45,089 nt of DNA from Nitrospirales bacterium (lineage in GTDB: Bacteria > Nitrospirota > Nitrospiria > Nitrospirales > UBA8639). Under the pieces are notes generated by a model, which was not told where the DNA came from, did no database searches, and saw only the letters and a list, made by a program, of their open reading frames with translations. Numbering within the stretch: position 1 is the first letter of the stretch; each line of letters starts with the position of its first letter. The stretch covers positions 1 to 45,089 of the forward strand of contig BQIW01000031.1 of the NCBI GenBank assembly GCA_021604105.1, given 5' to 3'. Below, piece by piece: positions 27,932 through 37,492 of the stretch. The translations under genes were made by a program, and so were the position numbers.

Positions 27932-28354
27932 ATGACAATGAGTCAATTGGTCCGCTTTGGAGTTTCTCTTGAAGAAACACTCCTTGCCGCATTTGATCAG
28001 CACATCAACCGGAAAGGATACCAGAATCGCTCTGAGGCGATTCGAGACCTCATCCGCAATCAGCTTGTAGGAGAAGAATGGGGTGGAAACAAAGAAACTG
28101 TCGGCACCATAACCCTTGTGTATGACCATCATCAATCAGATGTGCTGCAACAATTAACTCACCATCAGCACGAATACGGGAAGCAAATCATTTCGAATTT
28201 GCATGTGCATTTGGATCACGACCATTGTCTGGAGGTCATTGTGGTCAGAGGGCGAAGTTCAGCTCTTGTTGATTTAGCCAATCTGCTGATTAAAACCAAA
28301 GGGGTCAAGCATGGACAACTCACAATGACGACGACGGGAAAGGCAGTGAAATAG
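27932..28354 (+). CDS. nikR: Nickel-responsive regulator NikR
   Basis: A 140-aa ribbon-helix-helix repressor. The N-terminal DNA-binding part reads LVRFGVSLEETLLAAFDQHI, then YQNRSEAIRDLIRNQL. The C-terminal ACT-like domain holds the square-planar nickel site at H80, H91, H93 and C99, which line up with E. coli H76, H87, H89 and C95 at a constant offset of four. ATG 27932 is set by GGAAGG; the longer frame from 27818 is not supported. It sits between the permease and the TonB receptor, and a candidate box overlaps the receptor promoter region. Under nickel it should shut off uptake genes. Confidence 0.95.
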   Translation: MTMSQLVRFGVSLEETLLAAFDQHINRKGYQNRSEAIRDLIRNQLVGEEWGGNKETVGTITLVYDHHQSDVLQQLTHHQHEYGKQIISNLHVHLDHDHCLEVIVVRGRSSALVDLANLLIKTKGVKHGQLTMTTTGKAVK

Positions 28355-28450
28355 CGCATAGTCATCATCTCAAGAATTCACGGCCACACCGCATAGCTTC
28401 CTTTCCTCCCCGTGCCTCTTCTCTCCATCACCTTCCCGCACGATTGCAAA

Positions 28451-28479
28451 TTGACATTATCACCGGACCTTGCTACAAG
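28451..28479 (+). promoter_or_regulatory. Sigma-70 promoter of the TonB receptor gene
   Basis: TTGACA (28451-28456), a 17-base spacer and TACAAG (28474-28479) form a good housekeeping promoter about 80 bases before the receptor start. Transcription would begin near 28486, inside the candidate NikR box. Confidence 0.65.
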
Positions 28480-28481
28480 GC

Positions 28482-28508
28482 GTGTTACTAATTAAATTTT
28501 CGTGCTAC
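28482..28508 (+). promoter_or_regulatory. Candidate NikR operator
   Basis: GTGTTAC (28482-28488), 13 bases, then GTGCTAC (28502-28508). The left arm matches perfectly, and the right arm at four of seven positions, the published non-enterobacterial NikR consensus GTGTTAC-N13/14-GTAACAC. Placement across the start site just after the -10 element suits repression. Confidence 0.6.
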
Positions 28509-28557
28509 TCCTGTATTAAGTCTTCGTTCCCACGCTCGCTTTTTCTTTACCAATTCC

Positions 28558-30630
28558 ATGGGTATGCGGAACCTTCACGCGCTGCCGGTATGTTTCCCGG
28601 CCTGTGCTCTCTTCAGCCTCCTATGGGCCTTTTCGGCGTCAGGCCATGACCAAGAAGAGGTCACCGTGTTAGAAGAAGTCCAGGTCGTTGGAGAACGTCC
28701 TATTGCTGCCTCTTCCAATCGAATCATTCTTAATGAGGATATCCTGCTTCAGCCTCAAGGCCGGCCTGCAGATTTATTACGGTTGGCTCCCGGCCTTATT
28801 ACCTTGGAACATTCAGGCGGTGCCGGAAAGGCCGATCAGTTTCTTCTGCGTGGCTTTGACGCCGATCATGGCACGGACCTGGCCCTTCACGTAGATGGGA
28901 TGCCCATTAATATGCGCAGCCATGCCCATGGGCAAGGATACGGTGACATTAATTTCATTATTCCGGAAACCATCGAAGAAATTAGCGTGAAAAAAGGACC
29001 GTACCATGTGGAATATGGGGATTTTGCCACCGCCGGGGCCGCCAATTATGTCACCCGTGAGTCGGTTCCCCAAACCATCGTGCAATCCGCCGGCGGGAAT
29101 TTCAATACCCAACGGCATCTATTCATGACCTCTCCCGCGCACGATACATTCCGCACACTTTTTGCGGGTGAATTTTATTACACCGACGGCCCCTATGACT
29201 TTGTCAATCGCAATACCCGATATAACGGACTGGCGAAACTGACGGTGGATCCCTCTGCGACCTCTCAACTCAGTGTGACCCTTTCCCAATATTATGGACG
29301 ATGGAATGGTTCGGGCCAGCTTCCTTTGCGGGAAGTAACGTCCGGGGGGGTGGACCGCTTTGGTTCCCTTGATCCTTCCGAAGGCGGGAAATCGCTACGT
29401 AGCACCGGTCGATTGGATTACCATTACGACATTCCCGGCGGAGGGACGGCATTCGCCAGACTATGGGCTCAATATTATTACCTGTCACTGTTCAGCAACT
29501 TCACATTTTATCTCAACGATCCGGTCGAGGGTGACGGCATTGAACAAACCGACCGACGATGGTTGACAGGAAGCGATGTCGGTTATCGCCAAATATTTCG
29601 ACTGCTCAATTATGAGGGCATTATGACGGCCGGTCTTCAGACACGCTTCGATAAAATCCATGTGCGTTTGGGCACACAACAGAAACGCTCGTCCCTGGCT
29701 ATCACGCAGGAATCAGACATTTTCGAGGCCTCCTATTCTCCTTATGTCAAATTGGACCTGCAATTCCTTCCCTGGTTGCGATTGGTGGGAGGTGGCAGGG
29801 TCGACGTCTTCACGTATAACGTGAAAGATCGTTGCGGGACAGGTTGTTCGGAAAGACCGAACGGGACCGCCTCTAATGCCATCGCCAGCGGAAAAGGCAA
29901 TCTTGTTTTTGGTCCCTGGAACCAAACGGAATTCTTCGTAAATGTTGGAACCGGGTTTCACAGCAATGATGCGCGGGAAGCCGTAGAAAATCCGTCGACG
30001 AACAGCTTAACTCGAGCCATTGGCTATGAAATCGGCATTCGGAGCCGCCCGTGGACCTGGTCCGAATTCCTAGCCACATTTTGGCTCCTGGACCTGGGAT
30101 CTGAACTGGTATTCGTAGGGGATGAAGGGACAACGGAACCGCGAGGCAAAACGCGTCGCCTGGGAACAGAATTCAGCTCTCGAATCACCCCGCTGGATTG
30201 GCTTTCCATTCGAGGAGATATCACATATACCCATGCCGAGTTCCGGAAAACAGGGGATTCCGTCCCTTTGGCGCCTCAGTTCACCGCATTTTCATCGGTC
30301 ACAGCCCGCTTACCAATTGGACTATCCGGAACATTGCAAATGTTGACCGTGGGCAGCCGGGCCGGCACGGAAGATAACCATGTGAAACTGGAACCCTTTA
30401 CGATTTTTGACCTGGTTCTTCGCTACAAGATCCCCCTTGAGCCACCAACCGGACGCCTGGAGGGCTTTTTTAGCATTCGTAATGTGACCGATACCGATTG
30501 GCGTCAGGCACAGTTTTATTATGAGTCCCGTCTCCCAGGAGAACCCGCCGGAGGTGTTGCCGATATCCACTTTGTCCCTGGCACTCCACGGATGTTCATG
30601 GGTGGACTGACATGGTTTTTCCCAGCATAA
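28558..30630 (+). CDS. TonB-dependent outer-membrane receptor, probably for nickel
   Basis: A 690-aa outer-membrane receptor. Residues ~1-30 are a signal peptide ending at about FSASGHDQ. A TonB-box-like stretch (EEVTVLEEVQVV) is followed by the plug domain (PADLLRLAPGLITLEHSGG, FLLRGFDADHGTDLALHVDG, VEYGDFATAGAANYVTRE), then a ~500-residue beta-barrel rich in aromatic strands ending in GGLTWFFPA. The plug contains the histidine-rich MRSHAHGQGYGD. Nickel as ligand is inferred from the adjoining NikR and permease genes and the NikR-like box in its promoter region. The start is ATG 28558 or 28564; no clear ribosome site. Confidence 0.88.
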   Translation: MGMRNLHALPVCFPACALFSLLWAFSASGHDQEEVTVLEEVQVVGERPIAASSNRIILNEDILLQPQGRPADLLRLAPGLITLEHSGGAGKADQFLLRGFDADHGTDLALHVDGMPINMRSHAHGQGYGDINFIIPETIEEISVKKGPYHVEYGDFATAGAANYVTRESVPQTIVQSAGGNFNTQRHLFMTSPAHDTFRTLFAGEFYYTDGPYDFVNRNTRYNGLAKLTVDPSATSQLSVTLSQYYGRWNGSGQLPLREVTSGGVDRFGSLDPSEGGKSLRSTGRLDYHYDIPGGGTAFARLWAQYYYLSLFSNFTFYLNDPVEGDGIEQTDRRWLTGSDVGYRQIFRLLNYEGIMTAGLQTRFDKIHVRLGTQQKRSSLAITQESDIFEASYSPYVKLDLQFLPWLRLVGGGRVDVFTYNVKDRCGTGCSERPNGTASNAIASGKGNLVFGPWNQTEFFVNVGTGFHSNDAREAVENPSTNSLTRAIGYEIGIRSRPWTWSEFLATFWLLDLGSELVFVGDEGTTEPRGKTRRLGTEFSSRITPLDWLSIRGDITYTHAEFRKTGDSVPLAPQFTAFSSVTARLPIGLSGTLQMLTVGSRAGTEDNHVKLEPFTIFDLVLRYKIPLEPPTGRLEGFFSIRNVTDTDWRQAQFYYESRLPGEPAGGVADIHFVPGTPRMFMGGLTWFFPA

Positions 30631-30714
30631 CAGGCAGGACAACGAGGACATTCTCCAGGCTTAAACAGGCTCCCGTAACCTATATGGCAACCGTCCCCCT
30701 CTTTTCGTGAAAAA

Positions 30715-30752
30715 GGGCTTTCCAGGATTCCAACCGCAATCCCGGAAAGCCC
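30715..30752 (-). terminator. Terminator between the TonB receptor and bacterioferritin genes
   Basis: GGGCTTTCC-A-GGATT pairs with AATCC-C-GGAAAGCCC around an 8-base loop, 14 pairs with one mismatch. On the minus strand it is followed by TTTTT, a standard intrinsic terminator for the bacterioferritin gene. It may also act, less strongly, for the convergent receptor gene. Confidence 0.8.
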
Positions 30753-30778
30753 TATATTAGTTTGAGGAACAAACGCGC

Positions 30779-31252
30779 TTATGTTTCGTGCATGTGTTGG
30801 GCCAGATAATTTTCTGTTCCCACCTGCTTGATGGTTTCCAATTGTGTTTCAATCCAATCGACATGCTCTTCTTCACTTTTAATAATACCTTCCAACTTTG
30901 CGCGAGTGGTGAAATCTCCCACAGTGGCACAATGGGCAATGGCCTCAGTAAGAAGGACAACCGCTTCGTGTTCAAGAGCCAAGTCTGATTTAAATTGTTC
31001 AGGAACCGTTTCCCCGATATTTAGCGTTCCCAATTTCTGCAGATTGGGAACACCTTCTAAATAAAGAATATGCTCAATCAGTTCTTCTGCATGCTTCATT
31101 TCATCAATCGAATGTTTCCTAATCTCATTATGCAATTGTTCATATCCCCAGTTTCCACACATTTCGCCATGCAGAAAATATTGATTAATCGCGGTAAGTT
31201 CATTTGTCAGAATTTTATTGAGAAAATCGATCACACCTTTTTTCGCTTTCAT
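30779..31252 (-). CDS. bfr: Bacterioferritin
   Basis: A 157-aa iron-storage subunit. All canonical residues are at their usual positions: ferroxidase ligands E18, E51, H54, E94, E127 and H130, and heme-binding M52 in DEMKHAEEL. It should assemble into the 24-subunit cytoplasmic shell that oxidises and stores iron. A GGGGGA ribosome site precedes the ATG, and a sigma-70 promoter lies about 70 bases upstream. A second, more diverged ferritin-like gene lies at 21.5 kb. Single gene with its own terminator. Confidence 0.96.
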   Translation of the reverse strand: MKAKKGVIDFLNKILTNELTAINQYFLHGEMCGNWGYEQLHNEIRKHSIDEMKHAEELIEHILYLEGVPNLQKLGTLNIGETVPEQFKSDLALEHEAVVLLTEAIAHCATVGDFTTRAKLEGIIKSEEEHVDWIETQLETIKQVGTENYLAQHMHET

Positions 31253-31322
31253 GAAAGTCCCCCTTTTTTGAAAATTGTCTCAGACGTGAGAAATTGTGTT
31301 TTCTGTTTTATGTACTGTAAAT

Positions 31323-31352
31323 ATTTTATCGGTCCAGCTTCGATAAGGTCAA
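31323..31352 (-). promoter_or_regulatory. Sigma-70 promoter of bfr
   Basis: Read on the minus strand: TTGACC (31352-31347), an 18-base spacer, and TAAAAT (31328-31323), giving a leader of about 65 bases. No obvious Fur-type palindrome overlaps it. Confidence 0.55.
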
Positions 31353-31475
31353 TGTTTTTATTTAGGGAAAATTAATTAACATTGAATTCCTTTCTCAACT
31401 TCGTTGATCTCCATGTTCAAGTTCAACTATTTCCGTTCAGAGAGAATTTGAAATTCTACTTCCGTCTCCCAGCAC

Positions 31476-31796
31476 TCAGTCCACCCTCACGGCAGTCCCG
31501 CTCACACTCACCATGAGCATGCTCCCGGTTTCTCCCATGACTTCGTAATCCAAATCGATTCCAACAATGGCATTAGCGCCCACCCTTAAGGCTTCTTCCT
31601 GAATTTCCTGAAAGGCGATTTCACGGGCGCGTCGCAATTCTTTTTCGTAGGCCCCTGATCGGCCGCCAACAATATCACGGATATTGGCAAAGAAATCCCT
31701 AAAAAAATTCGTGCCCAAAATTGCTTCACCGGCCACAACACCTAAATACTCTTTAATCTGATGGCCTTCAACATTGGGCGTCGTTGTCAGAATCAT
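31476..31796 (-). CDS. YbjQ/UPF0145 family protein
   Basis: A 106-aa protein of the YbjQ family, annotated in databases as a putative heavy-metal-binding domain. Diagnostic stretches are [40 protein letters not shown] and [16 protein letters not shown], with the closing [13 protein letters not shown]. Length matches the family and forms a small pentameric beta/alpha fold in known structures. AGGAGGGAG is a strong ribosome site. Its cellular role is unknown. Confidence 0.92.
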   Translation of the reverse strand: MILTTTPNVEGHQIKEYLGVVAGEAILGTNFFRDFFANIRDIVGGRSGAYEKELRRAREIAFQEIQEEALRVGANAIVGIDLDYEVMGETGSMLMVSVSGTAVRVD

Positions 31797-31880
31797 GTCT
31801 TCTCCCTCCTTTTACCTGAGAAACAAATACTTCGGATACTCTTTCATGTGATGTCCAGGATATTTTAACGTGGGGTCCCT

Positions 31881-32126
31881 TCACAATTTTTCCACAACCA
31901 GCGCGCGCATGGCAGTCATGGGAGCGCGCCAAAGGGTCGGGAATGAATGCAGGGAGAAAATCATTTTGCTGAAATCAGGATTTTTCCAGAGCATCGTTGT
32001 GGCCCAACCCGTGGTAGACGTTTCATCGTTTAATACTATGCCCACCAAATAAGCAATCTGCTTAACGCATTCACCATGTTGCCTTTCAATCGGATCCTCA
32101 CGATTTATCCACATACTTGTACCCAT
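31881..32126 (-). CDS. Possible small hypothetical protein
   Basis: An 81-codon frame reading MGTSMWINREDPIERQHGEC and NDETSTTGWATTMLWKNPDF. The composition looks protein-like, and the gene fills an otherwise empty stretch ahead of dnaE. There is no good ribosome site and no recognised family, so it may be spurious. Confidence 0.35.
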   Translation of the reverse strand: MGTSMWINREDPIERQHGECVKQIAYLVGIVLNDETSTTGWATTMLWKNPDFSKMIFSLHSFPTLWRAPMTAMRALVVEKL

Positions 32127-32240
32127 TTTTTCTGGATTACTGAATTGTCATTTCTCTCGAAGATTTCTTGAATTTATTCTTGCAATTTTAAAAAAATTCT
32201 GAAACCGGATACGGCGTAATTTTTCAAGTGGTGATTTCAT

Positions 32241-32269
32241 TTGACTTCACTCGGAGTGCTCATTAAAAT
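32241..32269 (+). promoter_or_regulatory. Sigma-70 promoter of dnaE
   Basis: TTGACT (32241-32246), 17 bases, TAAAAT (32264-32269). Transcription would begin near 32277, leaving a very short leader that just includes the GGAAGGA ribosome site before GTG 32291. Confidence 0.6.
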
Positions 32270-32290
32270 TTTTACGGAAGGACCATATGA

Positions 32291-35200
32291 GTGCCACCAC
32301 AATTCGTTCATCTTCATCTTCACACCCAGTATAGCCTCCTCGACGGGGCCAACCAACTGACACCCCTGCTCCAGCAGGTCAAGAATTTCGGTATGCCCGC
32401 CGTCGCCATGACGGACCACGGCAATCTCTTTGGCGCCATTGATTTTTACCAAAAAGCCAAAGCTCATGATGTCAAGCCGATTATCGGATGTGAAGCGTAT
32501 ATGGCTCCAGGTCACCGCACCCAGCGGGCAGGTCACCTTGCGCATAACGAATACTTCCATCTGATTCTTCTTGCCACGAATCAAGTCGGCTATCACAACC
32601 TCATTAAACTCTCCAGCAAAGCCTATCTTGAGGGCTTTTATTACAAGCCTCGCATGGACAAGGAATTATTACAGGAACACCAGGAAGGTCTCATTGCTCT
32701 ATCAGGTTGTTTGAGCGGAGAAGTGCCACAACTCATTAACCACCAGGATATAGAGGGGGCTTTGCGGGTCGCAGATGAATATCGTTCAATCTTTGGAAAG
32801 GACCGCTACTACCTGGAAGTGCAGGCTAACGGTCTGGACCATCAACTTATTGCGAATCGTGGATTACTGGAGATTCATAAAAAGCTTGGCATTCCGCTGG
32901 TAGGTACCAACGATTGCCATTATCTCAACAAACGAGATGCGCGTCCGCATGAAGTCATGTTGTGTCTTCAAACGGGAAAAACACTCAAAGATCCCAACCG
33001 GATGAAGTTTGACACCGATCAGCTCTATGTAAAATCCACTGAAGAAATGATCGCGGATTTTGCGGAATTTAACCGTGCGGTCCTGAATACCACTCAGATA
33101 GCCGAACAATGCAATCTTCAATTGGAATTCGGAACCTCCTATCTGCCGGATTATCACGTTCCTGAAGGCCAGACTCATAATTCCTACCTTCAGCACCTTA
33201 CGGAAGAGGGCCTTCGCGCCCGTTTACGGGAACGCCCAACGGGTCTTCCATCCGAGGCTTACCAACAGCGACTCCACACCGAACTCGCCGTCCTGAATGC
33301 TATGGGATATGCCGGATACTTTTTGGTGGTGTGGGATATTATCAATTTCGCCCGATCCCGCAACATTCCGGTCGGGCCCGGGCGCGGATCGGCCGCCGGC
33401 AGCCTTGTGGCTTACGCCCTGCGAATCACAGATCTCGATCCCCTCGCCTACAACCTGCTCTTTGAACGCTTCCTCAACCCTGAACGTGTCACCATGCCGG
33501 ATATCGACATGGACTTTTGCATGGATCGCCGGGGGGAAGTCATCAACTATGTCATTGAGAAATACGGAGAAGAGCATGTGTGCCAGATCATTACCTTTGG
33601 CACACTAGGTGCCAAAGCGGCCATCCGGGATGTGGGGAGGGTTATGGACTTCCCCTATGCCGAAGTTGACCGGGTCGCGAAGTTGGTTCCCACCCAACTC
33701 AACATCACGCTCCAGGATGCGCTGAAACAAGAGCCACGCCTGCAGGAACTTGTCGATCAAAATACCAACATGAAGGAACTCATGGACACGGCGATGGCCC
33801 TGGAAGGCTTGGCACGACATGCCTCGACTCACGCAGCGGGTGTGGTCATTTCACAAAAACCCCTCATGGACCATGTGCCCCTCTACAAAACAAGTAACGA
33901 CGAAATCGTGACCCAATACACGATGACCGATTTGGAAAAAGTCGGGTTAGTGAAATTCGATTTTCTGGGGCTTAAAACCCTGACGATGATTCATGACGCG
34001 GTCCGAATGGTCAATGCCCGATATTCTGATAAACCTCCATTGGACATCAACAATCTGCCGTTGAATGATCTCCAGACGTTTGAGCTGCTCAGCTCTGGAA
34101 AAACTTCAGGAATTTTCCAACTGGAAAGCTCCGGCATGCGAAACCTGTTGGTTAAAATCAAACCGGAAACGTTTGAAGATTTGATCGCCATCCTCGCGCT
34201 CTATCGTCCTGGTCCTTTAGAGAGTGGCATGGTGGACGATTTCATTAAGCGAAAACGTGACGCCTCCCAAATTGTTTATGACCCTCCGCAATTGGAGCCC
34301 ATTCTCAAAGAAACCTATGGGGTGATTGTTTACCAGGAACAGGTCATGGCCGTTGCCAACCAGTTGGCAGGATTTTCATTGGGCCAAGCCGACTTACTTC
34401 GCCGGGCGATGGGCAAGAAAAAACATGAGGAAATGGCCAAACAAAAAGAATTGTTTGTCTCGGGTGCCAAAGGCAAGGGAATTTCGGAAAAACTCTCCGA
34501 AAAACTTTTTGATCAAATGGCCTTTTTCGCAGGCTACGGTTTCAACAAGTCTCACTCCGCCGCCTATGCGGTGGTGACATACCAAACGGCTTACCTGAAA
34601 GCCCATTTTCCCACTGAGTTTATGGCCGCCTTGTTGACGTCTGAAATGGGGAATACCGACAAAATGGTCGGTTATTTTACAGAATGCCGGGAATTGGGGG
34701 TACACATTCTGCCTCCCGATGCCAACCAAAGCTTAAAAAACTTCAGCGTGGTACCTGAAGGGATCCGGTTCGGGTTAGTGGCGATTAAGAACGTCGGTGG
34801 AAATGCCGTGGACGTGATTTTAGAATCACGGGAAAAGGAAGGCCCATTTTCCTCCTTTATTGATTTTTGTTGCCGTATTGATTCCCAGAAAGTTAACAAA
34901 CGGGTGTTGGAAGGGCTCATCAAGGTCGGAGCCTTTGATTCCATGGGTCTCACACGCGCCAGCGTATATCAGGTCCTGGATGAAGCGTTGGACCATGCCT
35001 CGACGGTCCAACGCAACAGGCGGGAAGGGCAAACCAGTCTGTTTGAAATACTGGCTCCTGAACCGGCAACGCCCAAGCAGGACGGGTTTGGGTTTGTCAT
35101 TCCACAGATTCCCGAATGGTCTCAGAATGACTTACTCAAATATGAACGAGAGTTGACCGGCTTTTATATCACGGCGCACCCTCTCAACCGCCACAGTGTA

Positions 35201-35755
35201 GGAATCACTCATTTTTCTACCTGCTCCACCCGGACCATTCGCGACGTCGGCGACGGACGAGAGGTCAAAGTCTGCGGGGTCATTTCCAACCTCAAAGTTA
35301 CAACGACGAAAAAGGGCCACAGGATGGCTTACGCCCAATTGGAAGACCTGCACGGAACCGTTGAAGCCATTATTTTCCCCGAAACCTTTAAGCAACACGA
35401 AGAATTATTGGGGCCGGAATCAGTGGTTCGGATCACGGGTACCGTGGACCTGATGGATAACGGCGCGCGCATCAAAGCCACCAAAGTCGAATCGCTCCCC
35501 CAATTAGAAAATGAAACCGTGAAGCATGTAACACTCCAGGTCCATGAACAGGACGTTCTCCCCCACAATCTGCTAGACTTAAAAGACATATTCGAACGCC
35601 ACCGCGGTCCGACCCCTATTTCGTTGGCGTTTCACTTACATCCTAATCTGACGGCCAGCATGTCAGGATTATCGGACATTGGCATTTCTCCGTCACCGGA
35701 ATTTTTAGAAGAAGTGGAACATCTCCTCGGCACATCCACGGTCACCTTCCAATAA
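32291..35755 (+). CDS. dnaE: DNA polymerase III alpha subunit
   Basis: The replicative polymerase, 1154 aa, normal DnaE1 length. The PHP domain opens with HLHLHTQYSLLDG. The palm holds the catalytic aspartates in PDIDMDF (D404, D406) and in MVDDFIKRK (D649). GPGRGSAAGSLVAYAL and the helix-hairpin-helix and OB regions follow (KVCGVISNLKVTTTKKGHRM, QLEDLHGTVEAIIFP). The start is GTG 32291, with GGAAGGA upstream; an ATG at 32287 is out of frame. The gene runs into accA after 25 bases, so they are probably co-transcribed, an arrangement also seen in other bacteria. Confidence 0.97.
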   Translation: MPPQFVHLHLHTQYSLLDGANQLTPLLQQVKNFGMPAVAMTDHGNLFGAIDFYQKAKAHDVKPIIGCEAYMAPGHRTQRAGHLAHNEYFHLILLATNQVGYHNLIKLSSKAYLEGFYYKPRMDKELLQEHQEGLIALSGCLSGEVPQLINHQDIEGALRVADEYRSIFGKDRYYLEVQANGLDHQLIANRGLLEIHKKLGIPLVGTNDCHYLNKRDARPHEVMLCLQTGKTLKDPNRMKFDTDQLYVKSTEEMIADFAEFNRAVLNTTQIAEQCNLQLEFGTSYLPDYHVPEGQTHNSYLQHLTEEGLRARLRERPTGLPSEAYQQRLHTELAVLNAMGYAGYFLVVWDIINFARSRNIPVGPGRGSAAGSLVAYALRITDLDPLAYNLLFERFLNPERVTMPDIDMDFCMDRRGEVINYVIEKYGEEHVCQIITFGTLGAKAAIRDVGRVMDFPYAEVDRVAKLVPTQLNITLQDALKQEPRLQELVDQNTNMKELMDTAMALEGLARHASTHAAGVVISQKPLMDHVPLYKTSNDEIVTQYTMTDLEKVGLVKFDFLGLKTLTMIHDAVRMVNARYSDKPPLDINNLPLNDLQTFELLSSGKTSGIFQLESSGMRNLLVKIKPETFEDLIAILALYRPGPLESGMVDDFIKRKRDASQIVYDPPQLEPILKETYGVIVYQEQVMAVANQLAGFSLGQADLLRRAMGKKKHEEMAKQKELFVSGAKGKGISEKLSEKLFDQMAFFAGYGFNKSHSAAYAVVTYQTAYLKAHFPTEFMAALLTSEMGNTDKMVGYFTECRELGVHILPPDANQSLKNFSVVPEGIRFGLVAIKNVGGNAVDVILESREKEGPFSSFIDFCCRIDSQKVNKRVLEGLIKVGAFDSMGLTRASVYQVLDEALDHASTVQRNRREGQTSLFEILAPEPATPKQDGFGFVIPQIPEWSQNDLLKYERELTGFYITAHPLNRHSVGITHFSTCSTRTIRDVGDGREVKVCGVISNLKVTTTKKGHRMAYAQLEDLHGTVEAIIFPETFKQHEELLGPESVVRITGTVDLMDNGARIKATKVESLPQLENETVKHVTLQVHEQDVLPHNLLDLKDIFERHRGPTPISLAFHLHPNLTASMSGLSDIGISPSPEFLEEVEHLLGTSTVTFQ

Positions 35756-35780
35756 TTTCCCTCTACCAAGGAGCTTGTCC

Positions 35781-36770
35781 GTGCGTGAATATCTGGACTT
35801 TGAAAAACCCCTGAAGGAACTTGAAGAACGCATCGCCAAGTTAGTGAAATCAAAATCAAAAAAGGTTTCGGTTCAGGAGGCCATCGTCAAATCGACCGAA
35901 CAACTGGCAAACCTTGAACGTGAGATCTATGCCAATCTTTCCCCATGGCAACATAGCCAAATCGCCAGGCACCCACAGCGCCCTTCGATTTCTGATTATC
36001 TGGAGCACATGACGAATGGATTTATGGAACTCCACGGTGACCGCCTGTTCGGCGACGACCGGGCCATCATTGGAGGATTTACCACATGGAAAGGTCGCTC
36101 CATCATGGTCATCGGTCATGAAAAAGGCAAAACCTTAAAAGAACGCATGCGCCGGAACTTTGGTATGGCCAAACCGGAGGGCTATCGAAAAGCCTTGCGT
36201 CTTATGAAATTAGCGGAACGCTTCAATCGACCAATCATTACCTTTATCGATACTCCAGGAGCCTACCCCGGTGTCGATGCGGAGCAGCGCGGCCAAGCCG
36301 AGGCCATTGCCAGAAATTTACTGGAAATGTCCCGATTGCAAGTGCCGATTCTTGCCGTGGTCACCGGAGAAGGCGGCAGTGGCGGCGCACTGGCCTTAGG
36401 TGTCGCAGATCGGGTTCTGATGCTCGAACATGCCATTTATTCGGTGATTTCCCCGGAAGGCTGCGCTGCCATTTTGTGGGGAGACGCCACAAAATCCTCC
36501 GATGCCGCGACGGCCTTACGAATGACCGGACCGGAGTTACAGAAACTTAATATTATTGAAGAGGTAATTCCTGAACCCATGGGAGGAGCCCATCGCGATC
36601 CCAAACTCATGGCGGATCGTGTGTCTCAGGCACTCGACACCCATTTCTTGCAATTACAGAAGATGTCCCCCGCAGCACTCCGAAAACAGCGAGCGGCTAA
36701 ATTCCGGAGTCTGGGTGCCTTTGGTTCTTCTCAGGCCACGCCCAAACAGGTGAAAACGGTTAACTCGTGA
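35781..36770 (+). CDS. accA: Acetyl-CoA carboxylase carboxyltransferase subunit alpha
   Basis: A 329-aa subunit that with AccD moves the carboxyl group from carboxybiotin to acetyl-CoA, giving malonyl-CoA for fatty-acid synthesis. Signatures: REYLDFEKPLKELEERI at the N-terminus, HGDRLFGDDRAIIGG, FIDTPGAYPGVDAEQRGQAE, and GEGGSGGALALGVADRVLML, then SPEGCAAILW. The start GTG 35781 has AAGGAG at seven bases; a TTG at 35775 lies too close to it. Confidence 0.96.
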   Translation: MREYLDFEKPLKELEERIAKLVKSKSKKVSVQEAIVKSTEQLANLEREIYANLSPWQHSQIARHPQRPSISDYLEHMTNGFMELHGDRLFGDDRAIIGGFTTWKGRSIMVIGHEKGKTLKERMRRNFGMAKPEGYRKALRLMKLAERFNRPIITFIDTPGAYPGVDAEQRGQAEAIARNLLEMSRLQVPILAVVTGEGGSGGALALGVADRVLMLEHAIYSVISPEGCAAILWGDATKSSDAATALRMTGPELQKLNIIEEVIPEPMGGAHRDPKLMADRVSQALDTHFLQLQKMSPAALRKQRAAKFRSLGAFGSSQATPKQVKTVNS

Positions 36771-37046
36771 CCTGCTGGACCTCCGTAAACGGATTTACGC
36801 GACCAAAACCCCTCAGGATAATTGCCATTTGATTTGTTCGCCCGTTTTCAAGGCTGTTGTTCATACCCCCCCATTAGGTAGCACGAGGTTCACATTTCGC
36901 CGCCCCATAATTTTTGTGCTCCAGGCAGCTGCCACCATTTATTTCGCACCAGAGCCCCCAGGATGATTCTCCGCGAAACAGGAAGAACCTCCATCTCTCA
37001 AAGCGGGGAACGTGCCAAAGAAATCTTCGATTGTCAGGATAAAGGA
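36771..37046. other. Intergenic region between accA and a convergent hypothetical gene
   Basis: No gene seen. A small hairpin CGTAAA-CGGA-TTTACG lies just after accA at about 36785-36800, without a T tail. Confidence 0.4.
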
Positions 37047-37451
37047 TTAGTTAGATGAAGATGCAGGAGGATTCAAATTGTCTGGAGGTGGTTCCCACTG
37101 TTGTAAGCGCTCGAGCAAAGGACGGGCTTCCGGAGTCGATTCACGTGTCGGTTCACTTGGCGGATGATCCCAGGTCAATTCAACAAAACCATTCTCATCG
37201 AAGGTGTGCCGGATCACATGGACCAGGGCCTCCAACGTGGTTTCATCACTAAGAGTCAAATCCAGCACCCGCTCTTGTGTCTTCACAGGGGGAGGGCTTT
37301 CATGCATTAATGCCCAACACCGATTGAAGACCGTTTCTCTCACAGAGTCTGGCGCATTTAGAGTCTGCAGATCCGACGTGCATAATGCCAATACCATGAG
37401 GACAAACTGGATATCGGGCAACCCGGGATTCATGAGATCTAATCGTTGCAT
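37047..37451 (-). CDS. Hypothetical protein
   Basis: A 134-aa protein without a recognised family. It is mostly helical in the first 60 residues (DIQFVLMVLALCTSDLQTL, then DSVRETVFNRCWALMHE) and ends in a proline-rich acidic tail. ATG 37451 has GAGGTAG upstream at slightly long spacing; the frame reaches 37559, but that part overlaps the divergent phosphoesterase gene. The two genes share a very short 41-base divergent region, so they may be controlled together. Confidence 0.5.
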   Translation of the reverse strand: MQRLDLMNPGLPDIQFVLMVLALCTSDLQTLNAPDSVRETVFNRCWALMHESPPPVKTQERVLDLTLSDETTLEALVHVIRHTFDENGFVELTWDHPPSEPTRESTPEARPLLERLQQWEPPPDNLNPPASSSN

Positions 37452-37492
37452 AATAATTATGCTACCTCTGACCCCACTCGGCTGACAAGCAC

